This document shows positions 25,209 to 35,057 of a DNA stretch of 64,000 nt, in pieces. Each line of letters starts with the position of its first letter. Position 1 is the first letter of the stretch. The stretch lies in the NCBI RefSeq assembly GCF_002846335.1, contig NZ_PJMQ01000001.1, positions 3,534,001 to 3,598,000 on the forward strand. Direction: 5' to 3'. Under the pieces are notes generated by a model. It was not told the origin of the DNA, did not search any database, and saw only the letters and a program-made list of their open reading frames with translations. The position numbers and the translations under genes are program-made. This stretch comes from Janthinobacterium sp. 61. Lineage in GTDB: Bacteria > Pseudomonadota > Gammaproteobacteria > Burkholderiales > Burkholderiaceae_D.

Positions 25209-27311
25209 ATGAACCAAACACTGCTCATCGAACTGCTGACCGAAGAACTGCCGCCGAAAGCGCTGGCCAAACTGGGTGCCGCCTTCACTGCCGGCATCGT
25301 CAACGGCCTGAAGGCGCGCGACTTCCTGGAAGCCGACAGCGTCGCCACCAGCTACGCCTCGCCGCGCCGCCTGGCCGTCTCCATCACCAACGTGCGCGAA
25401 GTCTCGCCCGACAAATCCATCCGTGAAAAAGTCCTGCCTGTCTCCGTGGCGCTGGACGCGAACGGCAATGGCACGCCGCCGCTGGCCAAGAAACTGGCCG
25501 CGCTGGGCTTTCCCGATCTGACGGTGGCCGAGCTGGAACGCGCCGTCGACGGCAAGGCTGAAAGCTTCTTCTACACCTACACGGCGCCAGGCAGCCAGCT
25601 CGCCACCGGCGCGCAGGCGGCATTGATGGAGTCGGCCGCCAAGCTGCCGATTCCAAAACTGATGAGCTATCAGCGCCCGGACGGCACGACCGTGCAATTC
25701 GTGCGCCCGGCCCACAGCCTGATCGCCCTGCATGGCATCAACGTGCTGCCTTTGACCCTGCTGGGATTGACAGCCGGCCGCAGCACCCTGGGCCACCGCT
25801 TCCTCACCGACGGCAAGGCTATCACCATCGCGCACGCGGAAAACTATGCGGCTTCCCTGATCCTCAACGCCAGCGTCATCGCCAGCAACGAGGAGCGCAA
25901 GGAGCGCATCCGCGCCCAGTTGCTGGACAAGGCCGGTGCCGACCAGGTGCTGATGCCTGAAGCGCTGCTCGACGAAGTCACCGCGCTGGTCGAATGGCCG
26001 GTCGTGTATGAGTGCCACTTCGAGGAAGAGTTCCTGGCCGTGCCGCAGGAATGCCTGATCCTCACCATGCAGACGAATCAGAAATATTTTGCGCTGACCG
26101 ACAGCGAAGGCAAGCTGCGCTCGCGCTTTTTGATCGTCTCGAACATCGAGACGGACACGCCGGAACACATCATCGGCGGCAACGAGCGCGTCGTACGCCC
26201 GCGCCTGTCCGACGCCAAGTTCTTCTTCGAGCAAGACAAGAAAAAAACGCTGGCATCGCGTTTGCCACTGCTGGCCAACGTGGTATACCACAACAAGCTG
26301 GGCACGCAGGCGGCCCGTACAGAAAGAGTAAAATCATTAGCCGGCGCCATTGCGACCAAGCTGGGCTACGACGTGGCCCTGGCCGAACGCGGCGCCCTGC
26401 TGGCCAAGACCGATTTGCTGACCGACATGGTGGGCGAGTTCCCAGAACTGCAAGGCATCATGGGGACGTACTACGCGCGCCATGACGGTGAACCGGAAGA
26501 AGTAGCGCTGGCCGCCTCCGAACACTACCAACCGCGCTTTGCCGGCGACAGCCTGCCGTCCACCGCCACCGGCATCGCCGTGGCCCTGGCCGACAAGCTC
26601 GAAACCCTGGTCGGCATCTGGTCGATTGGCCTGGCGCCTACGGGCGACAAGGACCCGTTCGCGCTGCGCCGCCACGCCCTGGGCGTGCTGCGCATGCTGC
26701 TGGAAAAACGTTTGCCCCTGTCGATCCAGAGCCTGCTGGGCGACGCCGCCGCGCAATTCGCAGCCATTCCCGGCTTCAAGGACCCGGTGGCGGATGTCAC
26801 CACCTTCATGCTCGACCGCCTGCGCGGCATCCTGCGCGAACGCGGCTTCTCGCCGAATGAAATCGAAGCAGTCGTGGCGCAAAATCCCGACCGCCTGGAC
26901 GACATCGTGCAGCGCCTCGAAGCCGTGCAAGCGTTTGCCGCACTGCCGGAAAGCGCCTCGCTGGCCGCCGCGAACAAGCGCATCACCAACATCCTGAAAA
27001 AGAACGAGGAAGCAGTCAACCAGGTCGCCGCCGGTGGCGTCAACGTGGCGCTGCTGCAGGACGAAGCGGAGAAAAAACTGGCCGCTGCCGTCTCGCGCGT
27101 GCAGCCGGAAGTCGACGCAGCCTTCGCCAAGGGCGACTTCACCAGCACCCTGCAAACGCTGGCGCAGCTGCGCGACGACGTCGACGGCTTCTTCAACGAC
27201 GTGATGGTGATGGCAGAGGATGTCGCCCTGCGCAACAACCGCCTGGCCTTGCTGTCGTCGCTGCACGGCATGATGAACCGCGTGGCCGACATTTCCAAGC
27301 TGGCGGCATAA
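25209..27311 (+). CDS. glyS: Glycyl-tRNA synthetase beta subunit
   Basis: This 700-residue beta subunit begins [15 protein letters not shown] and contains the family segments [20 protein letters not shown] and [12 protein letters not shown]. The C-terminal part carries the DALR-like anticodon-binding region. It recognises tRNA-Gly and is required by GlyQ. Length is normal for the family. Its stop overlaps the gmhB start by one base (TAATG), so translation runs on. Confidence 0.96.
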   Translation: MNQTLLIELLTEELPPKALAKLGAAFTAGIVNGLKARDFLEADSVATSYASPRRLAVSITNVREVSPDKSIREKVLPVSVALDANGNGTPPLAKKLAALGFPDLTVAELERAVDGKAESFFYTYTAPGSQLATGAQAALMESAAKLPIPKLMSYQRPDGTTVQFVRPAHSLIALHGINVLPLTLLGLTAGRSTLGHRFLTDGKAITIAHAENYAASLILNASVIASNEERKERIRAQLLDKAGADQVLMPEALLDEVTALVEWPVVYECHFEEEFLAVPQECLILTMQTNQKYFALTDSEGKLRSRFLIVSNIETDTPEHIIGGNERVVRPRLSDAKFFFEQDKKKTLASRLPLLANVVYHNKLGTQAARTERVKSLAGAIATKLGYDVALAERGALLAKTDLLTDMVGEFPELQGIMGTYYARHDGEPEEVALAASEHYQPRFAGDSLPSTATGIAVALADKLETLVGIWSIGLAPTGDKDPFALRRHALGVLRMLLEKRLPLSIQSLLGDAAAQFAAIPGFKDPVADVTTFMLDRLRGILRERGFSPNEIEAVVAQNPDRLDDIVQRLEAVQAFAALPESASLAAANKRITNILKKNEEAVNQVAAGGVNVALLQDEAEKKLAAAVSRVQPEVDAAFAKGDFTSTLQTLAQLRDDVDGFFNDVMVMAEDVALRNNRLALLSSLHGMMNRVADISKLAA

Positions 27312-27898
27312 TGGGCACTCCGGCGCTGAAACTGATTATTCTCGACCGCGACGGCGTCATTAATCATGACTCGCCGGACTTCATCAAATCGCCGGCCGAA
27401 TGGTTGCCGATTCCCGGTTCGCTCGAAGCGATAGCCCGCCTGAACCAGGCCGGCTATCGTGTCATCGTGGCCTCGAACCAGTCGGGTATCGCGCGCGAGT
27501 ACTTCGACATGACGGTGCTGAACGCGATCCACCAGAAGATGCATACCCTGGCACAGCAAGTGGGCGCCGATATCGACGCCATCTTCTTTTGCCCGCACGC
27601 AGGCGCGGACAATTGCGACTGCCGCAAGCCGAAACCGGGCATGTTCCATGAAATCTCGCAGCGCTACAACACCAGCCTGAAAGGCGTGCCCACCGTCGGC
27701 GATTCGCTGCGTGACCTGCAGGCCGGTTTCATCAGCGGTTGCGTGCCCTACCTGGTCCTGACGGGCAAGGGCGAAAAAACCAACGAAACGGGTGGCCTGC
27801 CGCCTGGTACCCAGGTATTCCCCGACCTGGCCGCCGTAGTCAGCCACCTGCTCAAGGCGCCAGCGGCGCCAGCGCCCACCGTGGCATTCAGTATCTAA
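27311..27898 (+). CDS. gmhB: D-glycero-beta-D-manno-heptose-1,7-bisphosphate 7-phosphatase
   Basis: This 195-residue HAD-superfamily phosphatase has the nucleophile motif LDRDGVINHD, the zinc loop CPHAGADNCDCRKPKPGM and the distal VGDSLRDLQAG. The zinc ligands (Cys-x-His ... Cys-x-Cys) are complete. It removes the C7 phosphate in ADP-heptose synthesis for LPS inner core, fitting waaC further downstream. It overlaps glyS by one base and is followed by plsC, the usual Burkholderiales order. Confidence 0.93.
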   Translation: MGTPALKLIILDRDGVINHDSPDFIKSPAEWLPIPGSLEAIARLNQAGYRVIVASNQSGIAREYFDMTVLNAIHQKMHTLAQQVGADIDAIFFCPHAGADNCDCRKPKPGMFHEISQRYNTSLKGVPTVGDSLRDLQAGFISGCVPYLVLTGKGEKTNETGGLPPGTQVFPDLAAVVSHLLKAPAAPAPTVAFSI

Positions 27899-27914
27899 TT
27901 TTCGGAGAACCGCA

Positions 27915-28655
27915 TTGCGTAATATTTCCCTGTTCCTGCGATCCCTGCTGTTCATGACCATCATGATCGTGGCCACCATCGTCTGGGCCTGCGTGTGTTT
28001 TTTTGCCGCGCCATTGAGCTACAACAAGCGCTATTGGGTCACCTCGCGCTGGAACGTGTTTATCCTGTGGTGTGCCAAGGTCATTTGCGGCATCCGCTAT
28101 GAAGTCAAGGGCGCCGAGAACTTCCCGGATGCGCCAGCCATCGTGCTGTCTAAGCACCAGTCAGCATGGGAAACCATCTTCTTGCTGCCCAGCCTGCCCC
28201 GTCCGCTGGTGTATGTGTTCAAGAAAGAGATCCTGTACATCCCCTTCTTCGGCTGGGCCATGGCGCTGCTGCGCATGATCCCCATCGACCGCAAGCAGGG
28301 CAAGCATGCCTTCAAGAGCGTCGTCGCGCATGGCAAGCGCCGCCTGGCCGATGGCCAATGGATTATCATGTTCCCCGAAGGTACCCGCATTCCCGTGGGT
28401 CAGGCGGGCAAGTACAAGAGCGGCGGCACGCGCCTGGCCATCGCCACGGGCGCCGTGGTGGTACCGATTGCGCATAATTCAGGCGAATGCTGGCCCAAGC
28501 AGTCATTCCTCAAACGCCCGGGATTGATCACCGTCTCGATAGGCAAACCGATTTCGCCGGAAGGGCAAACCCCGGACAGCATGATGCAACAGGTGGAAAA
28601 TTGGATAGAATCAGAAATGCGCGTCATTTCGCCTCACGCCTACAACGCTGGCTAG
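27915..28655 (+). CDS. plsC: 1-acyl-sn-glycerol-3-phosphate acyltransferase
   Basis: This 246-residue membrane acyltransferase makes phosphatidic acid from lysophosphatidic acid. It has an N-terminal TM helix (about 8-30), the catalytic HX4(D/E) motif as KHQSAWE and the substrate motif FPEGTR. Glu in place of Asp in the first motif is common in betaproteobacterial PlsC. The start is TTG 27915, nine bases after GGAG; the next ATG would cut into the membrane helix. Confidence 0.92.
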   Translation: MRNISLFLRSLLFMTIMIVATIVWACVCFFAAPLSYNKRYWVTSRWNVFILWCAKVICGIRYEVKGAENFPDAPAIVLSKHQSAWETIFLLPSLPRPLVYVFKKEILYIPFFGWAMALLRMIPIDRKQGKHAFKSVVAHGKRRLADGQWIIMFPEGTRIPVGQAGKYKSGGTRLAIATGAVVVPIAHNSGECWPKQSFLKRPGLITVSIGKPISPEGQTPDSMMQQVENWIESEMRVISPHAYNAG

Positions 28656-28699
28656 ACGGCATCAGCGCGGTCATCCAGGAGCCGACCCTGCGCCAGCAG

Positions 28700-29623
28700 A
28701 TGAAGACCATCAAGGTCGGCGATCAACAACTGGATCTGTTCGCGCACGACGTCTCGACCAGCACGCCCCCGGCGGTGCGCCCCACGGCACCGCCAGCGCC
28801 GCCCGTGGCGCCACCGCAAGTGGCGCCCGCGCCACCCATCGTTCCCCCTGCCCCATCTCCCCTGCCTTCCCCGCCGCGCACCGCTGATGGCCCGCCACTG
28901 CGCCAGCTGCAGCTGGGCAGCCACCTGATCGAATTCGCCCTGCGCCGCTCCACGCGCCGCTCCATCGGTTTCATGATCGACGATAACGGCTTGCGCGTGA
29001 CCGCGCCCAAGCGCGTCACCCTGGCCGAAATTGACAATGCCATCCGCGCCAAGCAGGGCTGGATTGTGTCGAAGCTGCTGGAACGGGGCGAGCGCAAGGT
29101 GCAGCGCCAACAACGCCCACCCGTGGCATGGGTCGATGGCGCCGTGCTACCCTACCTCGGTGGCGAGATCACATTGCGATTGCACCAGGCGCCGCGCCAC
29201 CGCGCCAGCTTCCAGCGCGAGACGAATGAATTGCACGTCTGGGTCACGCCCACGGGCAGCGAACAACAATTGAAGGAAAAAGTGAAGGGCTGGTTCCAGC
29301 ATGAAGCGCGCCAGCTGTTTGAAGCGCGCCTGGACCTGTATGCGGACAAGCTGGGCGTGCGCTACGACTCATTATCGCTATCCTCGGCCGGCACGCGCTG
29401 GGGCAGCTGCACCATCGAGCGCAAGATCCGTCTGAACTGGCGCCTGATCCACTTCGCCCTGCCCCTCATCGACTACGTGGTGGCGCACGAACTGTCGCAC
29501 CTGCTGGAAATGAACCACAGCGCCCGCTTCTGGGCCACCGTGGAATCGATTTATCCCGATTACGATGGCGCCAAGCAGGCGCTCAGAAAGCGCTCGCAGG
29601 AGCTTCCAGTCCTGTTTAATTAA
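28700..29623 (+). CDS. YgjP-type zinc metallopeptidase-like protein (M48/DUF45)
   Basis: This protein of about 307 residues has a Pro/Ala-rich linker at about 20-65 and then the YgjP/SprT-like domain. Family marks are RRSTRRSIGFMIDDNGLRVTAP, the zinc motif HELSHLLEMNHSARFW (HExxH plus a downstream His) and RWGSCT before it. YgjP-type proteins are presumed metal-dependent hydrolases of unknown substrate. The start is uncertain: ATG 28700 gives a normal N terminus, while the frame is open back to 28487 across the end of plsC and a TTG at 28601 is also possible. Its stop overlaps the convergent waaA stop by 4 bases. Confidence 0.85.
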   Translation: MKTIKVGDQQLDLFAHDVSTSTPPAVRPTAPPAPPVAPPQVAPAPPIVPPAPSPLPSPPRTADGPPLRQLQLGSHLIEFALRRSTRRSIGFMIDDNGLRVTAPKRVTLAEIDNAIRAKQGWIVSKLLERGERKVQRQQRPPVAWVDGAVLPYLGGEITLRLHQAPRHRASFQRETNELHVWVTPTGSEQQLKEKVKGWFQHEARQLFEARLDLYADKLGVRYDSLSLSSAGTRWGSCTIERKIRLNWRLIHFALPLIDYVVAHELSHLLEMNHSARFWATVESIYPDYDGAKQALRKRSQELPVLFN

Positions 29624-30897
29624 GCTGCCAGTAAAGGCTTGATGGCCGCAATAGTGCGCGGCGTGGCACCCCGGTGCTGGTTGGCAAACGCCAGCGCTTT
29701 TTCTCCCATCAACGATAACCGCGCCGGATCCTGCAGCAATGCCGCCGCTTGCGCCATCAGCGCGTCCGCATCCGCCACTCGCGCGGCGCCGCCGGCGGCA
29801 ATCGCCTGCTCGGTCACCAGCGCAAAGTTGAAGGTGTGGGGGCCGATCAGCACGGGTTTCCCCAAGGCCGCCGGTTCAATCAGGTTTTGCCCGCCCAGCG
29901 GTGGCAGGCTGCCGCCGACAAAGGCGCAATCGCAGGCCGCGTAATACGCAAACATCTCGCCCATCGAATCGCCCAGCAGCACCTGCGTGCCCGCCGCGAC
30001 GACACCATCCGGGCCCAGACCGGACCTGCGCTGCACGGCCAGGCCGTGGGCAGCAATCATTTTTTCCACCTCGTCGAAGCGCTGCGGATGACGCGGCACG
30101 ATCAGCAGCAGCGCATTAGCGGGCAAACTGGCGCGGGTATAGGCATCAAGGATCAGCTGCTCTTCGCCTTCACGCGTGCTGGCGCACAGCAGCACGGGAC
30201 GCTGGCCGATGGCTGCGCGCAGCGCGGCCCCCGTCGCCAGGGCCGCCTCGGGCACGACGACGTCGAACTTGATACTTCCCGTGACGACCACGCCCTGCAC
30301 ACCCAACTGGCGCACGCGCTCGGCATCGTCCTGCGTTTGCGCCGCCACCAGGGTGATGCCGCGCGCCGCATCGGTGATGAGCTTACCCAGGCGCTGCGCC
30401 TTGCCCAAGGAACGCTGCGACAATCGCGCATTGGCCAGCACCACCGGCACACCGTGGCGATTGCATTGGTGTATCAAATTCGGCCACACTTCCGTCTCCA
30501 TCAGGATGCAGATGCGCGGCGCGAAATGGCGGATGAAACGGGCCGGCATGGCGCCCGTGTCATACGGCAGATAGCTTTGCACGAGGCGCGCACCATGTTT
30601 GGCGAACAGGGTTTTACCGGTCGCGCGCCCCGTGGGCGTCATGTGCGTGAGGACGATGCGGCAATCGGGCCATGCGGCCAGCAACGCATCGATCAGCGGC
30701 TCGGCCGCGCGCGTCTCACCGACGGAGACGGCGTGCAGCCAGAGCGTAGGAATCAGTGGTTTGGCCTGGCGACCGTAGCAGCCCAGGCGCTCGCCCCAAT
30801 GCTGGCGGTAGCCGGGCTCCTGGCGTCCGCGCAGCCACAGCCGCGCCAGCACCAGGGGCAAGGCCAGCCACCAGGCGAGGGTATAAAAAAGTCGCAT
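29620..30897 (-). CDS. waaA: 3-deoxy-D-manno-octulosonic acid (Kdo) transferase
   Basis: This 425-residue GT30 glycosyltransferase adds Kdo to lipid IVA in LPS synthesis. It has an N-terminal membrane anchor (FYTLAWWLALPLVLARLWLR), LHAVSVGETRAA with the catalytic Glu, and the C-terminal CMP-Kdo-binding part with GGSLPPLGGQNLIEPAALGKPVLIGP. It is the last of the pgm-waaC-waaA minus-strand run, 18 bases after waaC. It converges with the YgjP-like gene with a 4-base overlap. Confidence 0.95.
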   Translation of the reverse strand: MRLFYTLAWWLALPLVLARLWLRGRQEPGYRQHWGERLGCYGRQAKPLIPTLWLHAVSVGETRAAEPLIDALLAAWPDCRIVLTHMTPTGRATGKTLFAKHGARLVQSYLPYDTGAMPARFIRHFAPRICILMETEVWPNLIHQCNRHGVPVVLANARLSQRSLGKAQRLGKLITDAARGITLVAAQTQDDAERVRQLGVQGVVVTGSIKFDVVVPEAALATGAALRAAIGQRPVLLCASTREGEEQLILDAYTRASLPANALLLIVPRHPQRFDEVEKMIAAHGLAVQRRSGLGPDGVVAAGTQVLLGDSMGEMFAYYAACDCAFVGGSLPPLGGQNLIEPAALGKPVLIGPHTFNFALVTEQAIAAGGAARVADADALMAQAAALLQDPARLSLMGEKALAFANQHRGATPRTIAAIKPLLAA

Positions 30898-30915
30898 GAT
30901 TGTTTAACGTTGAAG

Positions 30916-31938
30916 TCAGGCGGGAGGATGCTCGGCCAGCAGGCGCTGCGCCGCGGCCAGCACTTCCGGCACGCTGGGAGGCGTACCCTTGTCGCCCAGG
31001 TTGATGATGTTCGGCGACCAGTTGCCTTCCGTTTTCCATAGCGGCGAATCGGCATAGATTTCCACCGTTGGGCGCAGGAAAGCGGCGGCGATATGCGTCA
31101 GGCCCGTATCGACGCCGATCACCAGCGCCGCGTGGCGCGCCAGCAGCGTGGCCTCGTCCATCGACAGCTTCGGCAGCACGCGCGCATTCGGCAGGCCGGC
31201 CGCCAGCACTTCTGCTTCTGCCTTTTCCTTGGGCGAACCCCAGGGCAGCAGAATGGCCATGGGCGAGAGCGCATGGCCGAGGGCGATCCAGTTTTCCGGC
31301 GCCCATTTCTTGGCGTCGCGCGCCGTGCCGTGGAAATACACGCAATATGGCGCAGCACCCATCCAGTCCGGGCGTGGTTCCTTGCCTGACACTGCCGGCA
31401 AGCCGAAATCAGCCGTCGTGTCGACCGTGTAGCCGAGTGCGGCGGCGGCTACCAGGCGGCCGCGCGCAACCGCGTGCGTACGCGGGTCGAGCGGAATGCT
31501 TTTGGTATGGAACAGACGCGAAATACCTTCGTAGCCGGAGCCTTCGCTGCCATTCGCCAGGCCAACCTTCTGTCCGCCTGGCGCCAGGCGCGCAGCACCC
31601 ATGATGATGCCCGTCTTGAGCAAGCCCTGAGTATCGAACACGTAATCGTAGCGCGTCTGGCGCAGGTTACGGAAAAAGGCAGCGATTTCCGCGCGTGTCT
31701 CCTTCTTGCCCAGGCTCTTGCGCCAGCGCCGCAGCGCGAAAGGGAAAATGGTATTCACGCGGGGGTTCAGGCGCACCAGGCTGGTGTAGCCTTCCTCGAC
31801 CACCCAGTCGATGGTCGCATCCGGATAATGGCAGGCGATGTCCGCTACCATCGGCAGGTTATGCAGCACGTCGCCCAGCGAAGATACCCGCACCAGCAGG
31901 ATTTTCAAGGGCGCCTGTGCGCCAGATTGACCGGCCAT
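30916..31938 (-). CDS. waaC: LPS heptosyltransferase I
   Basis: This 340-residue GT9 transferase attaches the first L,D-heptose to Kdo in the LPS inner core. N-terminal ILLVRVSSLGDVLHNLPMVADI is the family signature, and the C-terminal half contains the donor site VIGVDTGLTHIAAAFLRPTVEIY. Its ATG is four bases after the stop of the phosphomannomutase gene and waaA follows, so the three genes form one unit. Confidence 0.94.
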   Translation of the reverse strand: MAGQSGAQAPLKILLVRVSSLGDVLHNLPMVADIACHYPDATIDWVVEEGYTSLVRLNPRVNTIFPFALRRWRKSLGKKETRAEIAAFFRNLRQTRYDYVFDTQGLLKTGIIMGAARLAPGGQKVGLANGSEGSGYEGISRLFHTKSIPLDPRTHAVARGRLVAAAALGYTVDTTADFGLPAVSGKEPRPDWMGAAPYCVYFHGTARDAKKWAPENWIALGHALSPMAILLPWGSPKEKAEAEVLAAGLPNARVLPKLSMDEATLLARHAALVIGVDTGLTHIAAAFLRPTVEIYADSPLWKTEGNWSPNIINLGDKGTPPSVPEVLAAAQRLLAEHPPA

Positions 31939-31942
31939 GCTG

Positions 31943-33337
31943 TCAGAACGGCAGAACGGCGTCAGGCTTGGCGGCCAGGATCACGCTCTTGAACTGGCCC
32001 TGGATGCGTGCCAGGGCTTGCGGCGTTTCCGCTTCAAAGCGCATGACGATCACTGGCGTGGTGTTCGACGAACGGGCCAGGCCGAAGCCGTCCGCGTATT
32101 CCACGCGCAAGCCGTCGATGGTGATGATCTGTTCATTACCGGGGAAGACGGCGTCGCGGCGCAGCATGTCCATCAACGCGACGTTCTCGCCTTCCTTCAG
32201 TTCCAGGTGCAGCTCCGGCGTACTGTCGGACTGCGGCAGGGAGTTCAACAGAGCGGAAGGATTGGCTTCGCGCGTGAGGATTTCCAGCAGGCGCGCAGCC
32301 GAATACAGGCCATCGTCGAAACCATACCAGCGGTCCTTGAAGAAGATATGGCCGCTCATTTCGCCGCCCAGCGGCGCACCCGTCTCGCGCAGTTTGGCTT
32401 TCACCAGCGAGTGGCCCGTCTTGTACATCAGCGGCACGCCGCCATGCTTGCTGATCCACGGCGCCAGATGGCGCGTGCATTTCACGTCATACAAAATCTG
32501 CGCGCCGGGGTGGCGGGTCAGCACGTCGGCGGCAAACAGCATCATCTGGCGGTCAGGGTAGATGATCTGGCCATCCTTGGTGACCACGCCCAGGCGGTCG
32601 CCGTCGCCGTCGAAGGCGATACCGATTTCGGCATCCGTCTCGGCCAGGCAGCGGATCAGGTCTTGAAGGTTTTCCGGATGCGCAGGGTCCGGGTGGTGGT
32701 TCGGGAAATTGCCATCAACATCGCAGAACAATTCGATGACCTCGCAGCCCATGCCGCGGAACAGGTCGCCCGCGAATGCGCCGGCCACGCCATTGCCGCA
32801 ATCGACGGCGATCTTGATCGGGCGCGCCAGCTTGACGTCGCCCAGGATGCGCTCCAGGTAGGCGGCGCGGATATCGTGCGTGGCATATGTTCCCAGGTTG
32901 GCAACGTCCTTGGCGCTGGCGCTGCCTTCGTGGGCGACGATGCTGTGATACAGCGCCTGGATCGCTTCGCCGTGGATCGCTTCGCCCGCCAGCACCATCT
33001 TGAAGCCGTTGTAATCGGGTGGATTGTGGCTGCCAGTGACCATGATGCCGGAGCGGGTGTCGAGCACGTTCGTGCCAAAGTAGACCATCGGCGTGGCTAC
33101 CACGCCCAGGTCGATCACGTCGACGCCAGCGGCCTGCAGGCCCTGCGCCAGCGCCGCCGTCAGTTCAGGCCCAGACAGGCGGCCATCGCGGCCGATCACG
33201 ACCCGCTGCTCCCCCTTGGCCAGGGCGGCCTGGCCAAATGCCTGACCGATCTTGTAGGCCACGCTGGCATCGAGGGTTTTAGCGATGATGCCGCGAATAT
33301 CGTAGGCCTTGAAGATCGTTCTGGACAATGGAAGCAT
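31943..33337 (-). CDS. Phosphomannomutase/phosphoglucomutase (AlgC-like)
   Basis: This 464-residue alpha-D-phosphohexomutase has the N-terminal FKAYDIRGI, the phospho-serine loop VTGSHNPPDYNG, the metal loop DGDGDRLGV and the sugar-binding GGEMSGH, in the order of the four-domain PMM/PGM family. It interconverts the 1- and 6-phosphates of mannose and glucose, feeding nucleotide-sugar synthesis for LPS and exopolysaccharide. ATG 33337 was chosen since it directly begins the conserved N terminus; an in-frame ATG 81 bases upstream (33418) adds an unrelated stretch. No strong ribosome site is visible at either position. Confidence 0.92.
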   Translation of the reverse strand: MLPLSRTIFKAYDIRGIIAKTLDASVAYKIGQAFGQAALAKGEQRVVIGRDGRLSGPELTAALAQGLQAAGVDVIDLGVVATPMVYFGTNVLDTRSGIMVTGSHNPPDYNGFKMVLAGEAIHGEAIQALYHSIVAHEGSASAKDVANLGTYATHDIRAAYLERILGDVKLARPIKIAVDCGNGVAGAFAGDLFRGMGCEVIELFCDVDGNFPNHHPDPAHPENLQDLIRCLAETDAEIGIAFDGDGDRLGVVTKDGQIIYPDRQMMLFAADVLTRHPGAQILYDVKCTRHLAPWISKHGGVPLMYKTGHSLVKAKLRETGAPLGGEMSGHIFFKDRWYGFDDGLYSAARLLEILTREANPSALLNSLPQSDSTPELHLELKEGENVALMDMLRRDAVFPGNEQIITIDGLRVEYADGFGLARSSNTTPVIVMRFEAETPQALARIQGQFKSVILAAKPDAVLPF

Positions 33338-33430
33338 GGTGTGGGCGGTATAAGTAAGGGTATCGATAGGGTGCCTGGCAAGGTACAGCACGTGGCTGGC
33401 AGCTTGCCACTGCGCCAAGAGTATACCGAA

Positions 33431-33739
33431 TTATACGCGCAGCAGATCGATGGACTTGCCCGATTCTACCCACTGCCTGACCCACAGCGGCTGGCGGCCA
33501 CGTCCTGTCCACTGTTCAGCGGCATTGTCAGGATGGCGGTAACGTACCGCGACTTTGCCCGTACGCGGATGCAAGCCGTCGAGTATCAGCTGTTTCAGCG
33601 GAATGCCCGCTTGCTGCGCGATGGCCATGATCTGTTCGCGCGCCTTGTTCAAGTCTTCACGCTCGCGGCTATTCAATTCCTGCGTCACATTATTTTCCAG
33701 CTTGCGTAATTCCTGCATCGTCATCGTTGACAGATCCAT
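33431..33739 (-). CDS. H-NS-family nucleoid protein
   Basis: This 102-residue protein has an N-terminal oligomerisation helix region (QELRKLENNVTQELNSRERED) and a C-terminal DNA-binding domain. The conserved part, YRHPDNAAEQWTGRGRQPLWV, is the AT-hook-like loop of betaproteobacterial H-NS/BpH3 proteins (QGR-type GRGRQP). It silences AT-rich or acquired DNA. It is preceded by about 390 AT-rich non-coding bases, as is usual for autoregulated H-NS genes. It may be one of several copies in the genome. Confidence 0.92.
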   Translation of the reverse strand: MDLSTMTMQELRKLENNVTQELNSREREDLNKAREQIMAIAQQAGIPLKQLILDGLHPRTGKVAVRYRHPDNAAEQWTGRGRQPLWVRQWVESGKSIDLLRV

Positions 33740-34128
33740 TGCTACATCCTTTATATTAATTCAAATAATAAAATCACTTGGAATATACTACATTGCATAA
33801 TCCATCGCCGTTTGAATCACGGCTATCGACTTATTGATCTACCCAACATCAAGATTAAATGAGGACTATGCCGATAGCGCGCGTGGAAAATGAATAAACA
33901 TGGATGAAATGGCATTCCGGCACGTGTGAACGGCGTGCCGGCAGATTACTTTCGGTATATGGCAGCGGGATATAAAGCAAAATTACATCCTCACGCAGCA
34001 TAATCGGCATCCGCTTTTTTCATCCCGCTGGCCATGTAAGCAATCGCGCACCTGCCAGGAACACATCTAACGCCAAAAAGCAGCCATGCTTATAATGCAT
34101 GCGCGTAATTCACTTCACCTCGGCACCT
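33740..34128. other. AT-rich intergenic region between hns and apaH
   Basis: No gene was recognised in these 389 bases. The half nearest hns is markedly AT-rich (TATATTAATTCAAATAATAAAATC near 33750) and likely contains the hns promoter and H-NS binding sites. A GC-rich inverted repeat, CCGGCACG / CGTGCCGG, lies at 33917-33941. A TATAAT at 34091-34096 is a good -10 for apaH, 33 bases before its ATG. Confidence 0.5.
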
Positions 34129-34968
34129 ATGAAAACTTACTTTATCGGCGATCTGCAAGGCTGCCATGCACAAACCGTCGAATTGATCGAACGGATCCAG
34201 GCAGCGGCAGATGGCCCGTACCGGCTCCTGTTCGCGGGCGACCTGATCAATCGCGGTCCGGCATCGCTGGCCACCCTGCGCCACGTGCATGCGCTGGCGC
34301 AGCAGGGCCTGGCCGACAGCGTCCTGGGTAACCACGACTTGCACTTGCTGGCGGTGGCCAACGGCATCCGCCCGGAGCATGCGTCCGACACGCTGGCCGA
34401 GATCCTCGATGCGCCCGACCGCGAGCAATTGCTCGCCTGGCTGCGCCACCGTCCGCTCGCCTTGCAGCACCAGGGTCATGTACTCGTGCATGCAGGCCTG
34501 CTGCCACAATGGAGCGCAACCCAGGCTTTGTCCCTGAGCGAGGAAGTGTCGACCATGCTACGCAGCGACGGTTGGGTGGCGTTCCTGCGCACCATGTACG
34601 GCAACGAACCGGCCGCCTGGCGCGACGACCTGCAGGGCGCCGACCGGCTGCGCTGCATCGTCAACGCCATGACGCGTTTGCGCTTTTGCACGCCGGACGG
34701 CGTGATGGACTTCAAAATGAAGGAGAGCGGCAGCGCGCCGCCGGGCTCCGGCCTGCTGCCGTGGTTCGACGTGCCTGGCCGGCGCAGCGCTGGCGACACC
34801 GTCGTCTTCGGTCACTGGTCGGCGCTGGGACTGCAGCTGCACCCGCACCTGATCGGCCTCGATAGCGGCTGCGTCTGGGGCGGAAAACTGTCGGCCGTGT
34901 GCCTGGAAGACCGCTCGCTGCTGCAGGTGGACTGTCCCGCCTTCCTGCAGCACAGTGGCAAACAGTAA
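34129..34968 (+). CDS. apaH: Bis(5'-nucleosyl)-tetraphosphatase, symmetrical
   Basis: This 279-residue PPP-family metallophosphatase hydrolyses Ap4A to two ADP and can decap NpnN-capped RNA. The three metal motifs are GDLQGC (residues 7-12), GDLINRGP and GNHDLHLL, followed by FGHWSALG near the C terminus. ATG 34129 was chosen, with a TATAAT -10 box 33 bases upstream; an in-frame ATG at 34099 lies directly at that box and is unlikely to be translated. It is encoded alone between the H-NS gene and the AraC regulator. Confidence 0.94.
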   Translation: MKTYFIGDLQGCHAQTVELIERIQAAADGPYRLLFAGDLINRGPASLATLRHVHALAQQGLADSVLGNHDLHLLAVANGIRPEHASDTLAEILDAPDREQLLAWLRHRPLALQHQGHVLVHAGLLPQWSATQALSLSEEVSTMLRSDGWVAFLRTMYGNEPAAWRDDLQGADRLRCIVNAMTRLRFCTPDGVMDFKMKESGSAPPGSGLLPWFDVPGRRSAGDTVVFGHWSALGLQLHPHLIGLDSGCVWGGKLSAVCLEDRSLLQVDCPAFLQHSGKQ

Positions 34969-35057
34969 GCTGCATCGCGCGCATATGCTTAGTCGAAATC
35001 GGTCGTTTGCCTTGCCGCGCGTGGCCCGTATGATGCAGCTTTTGCCTGTCCCATCCC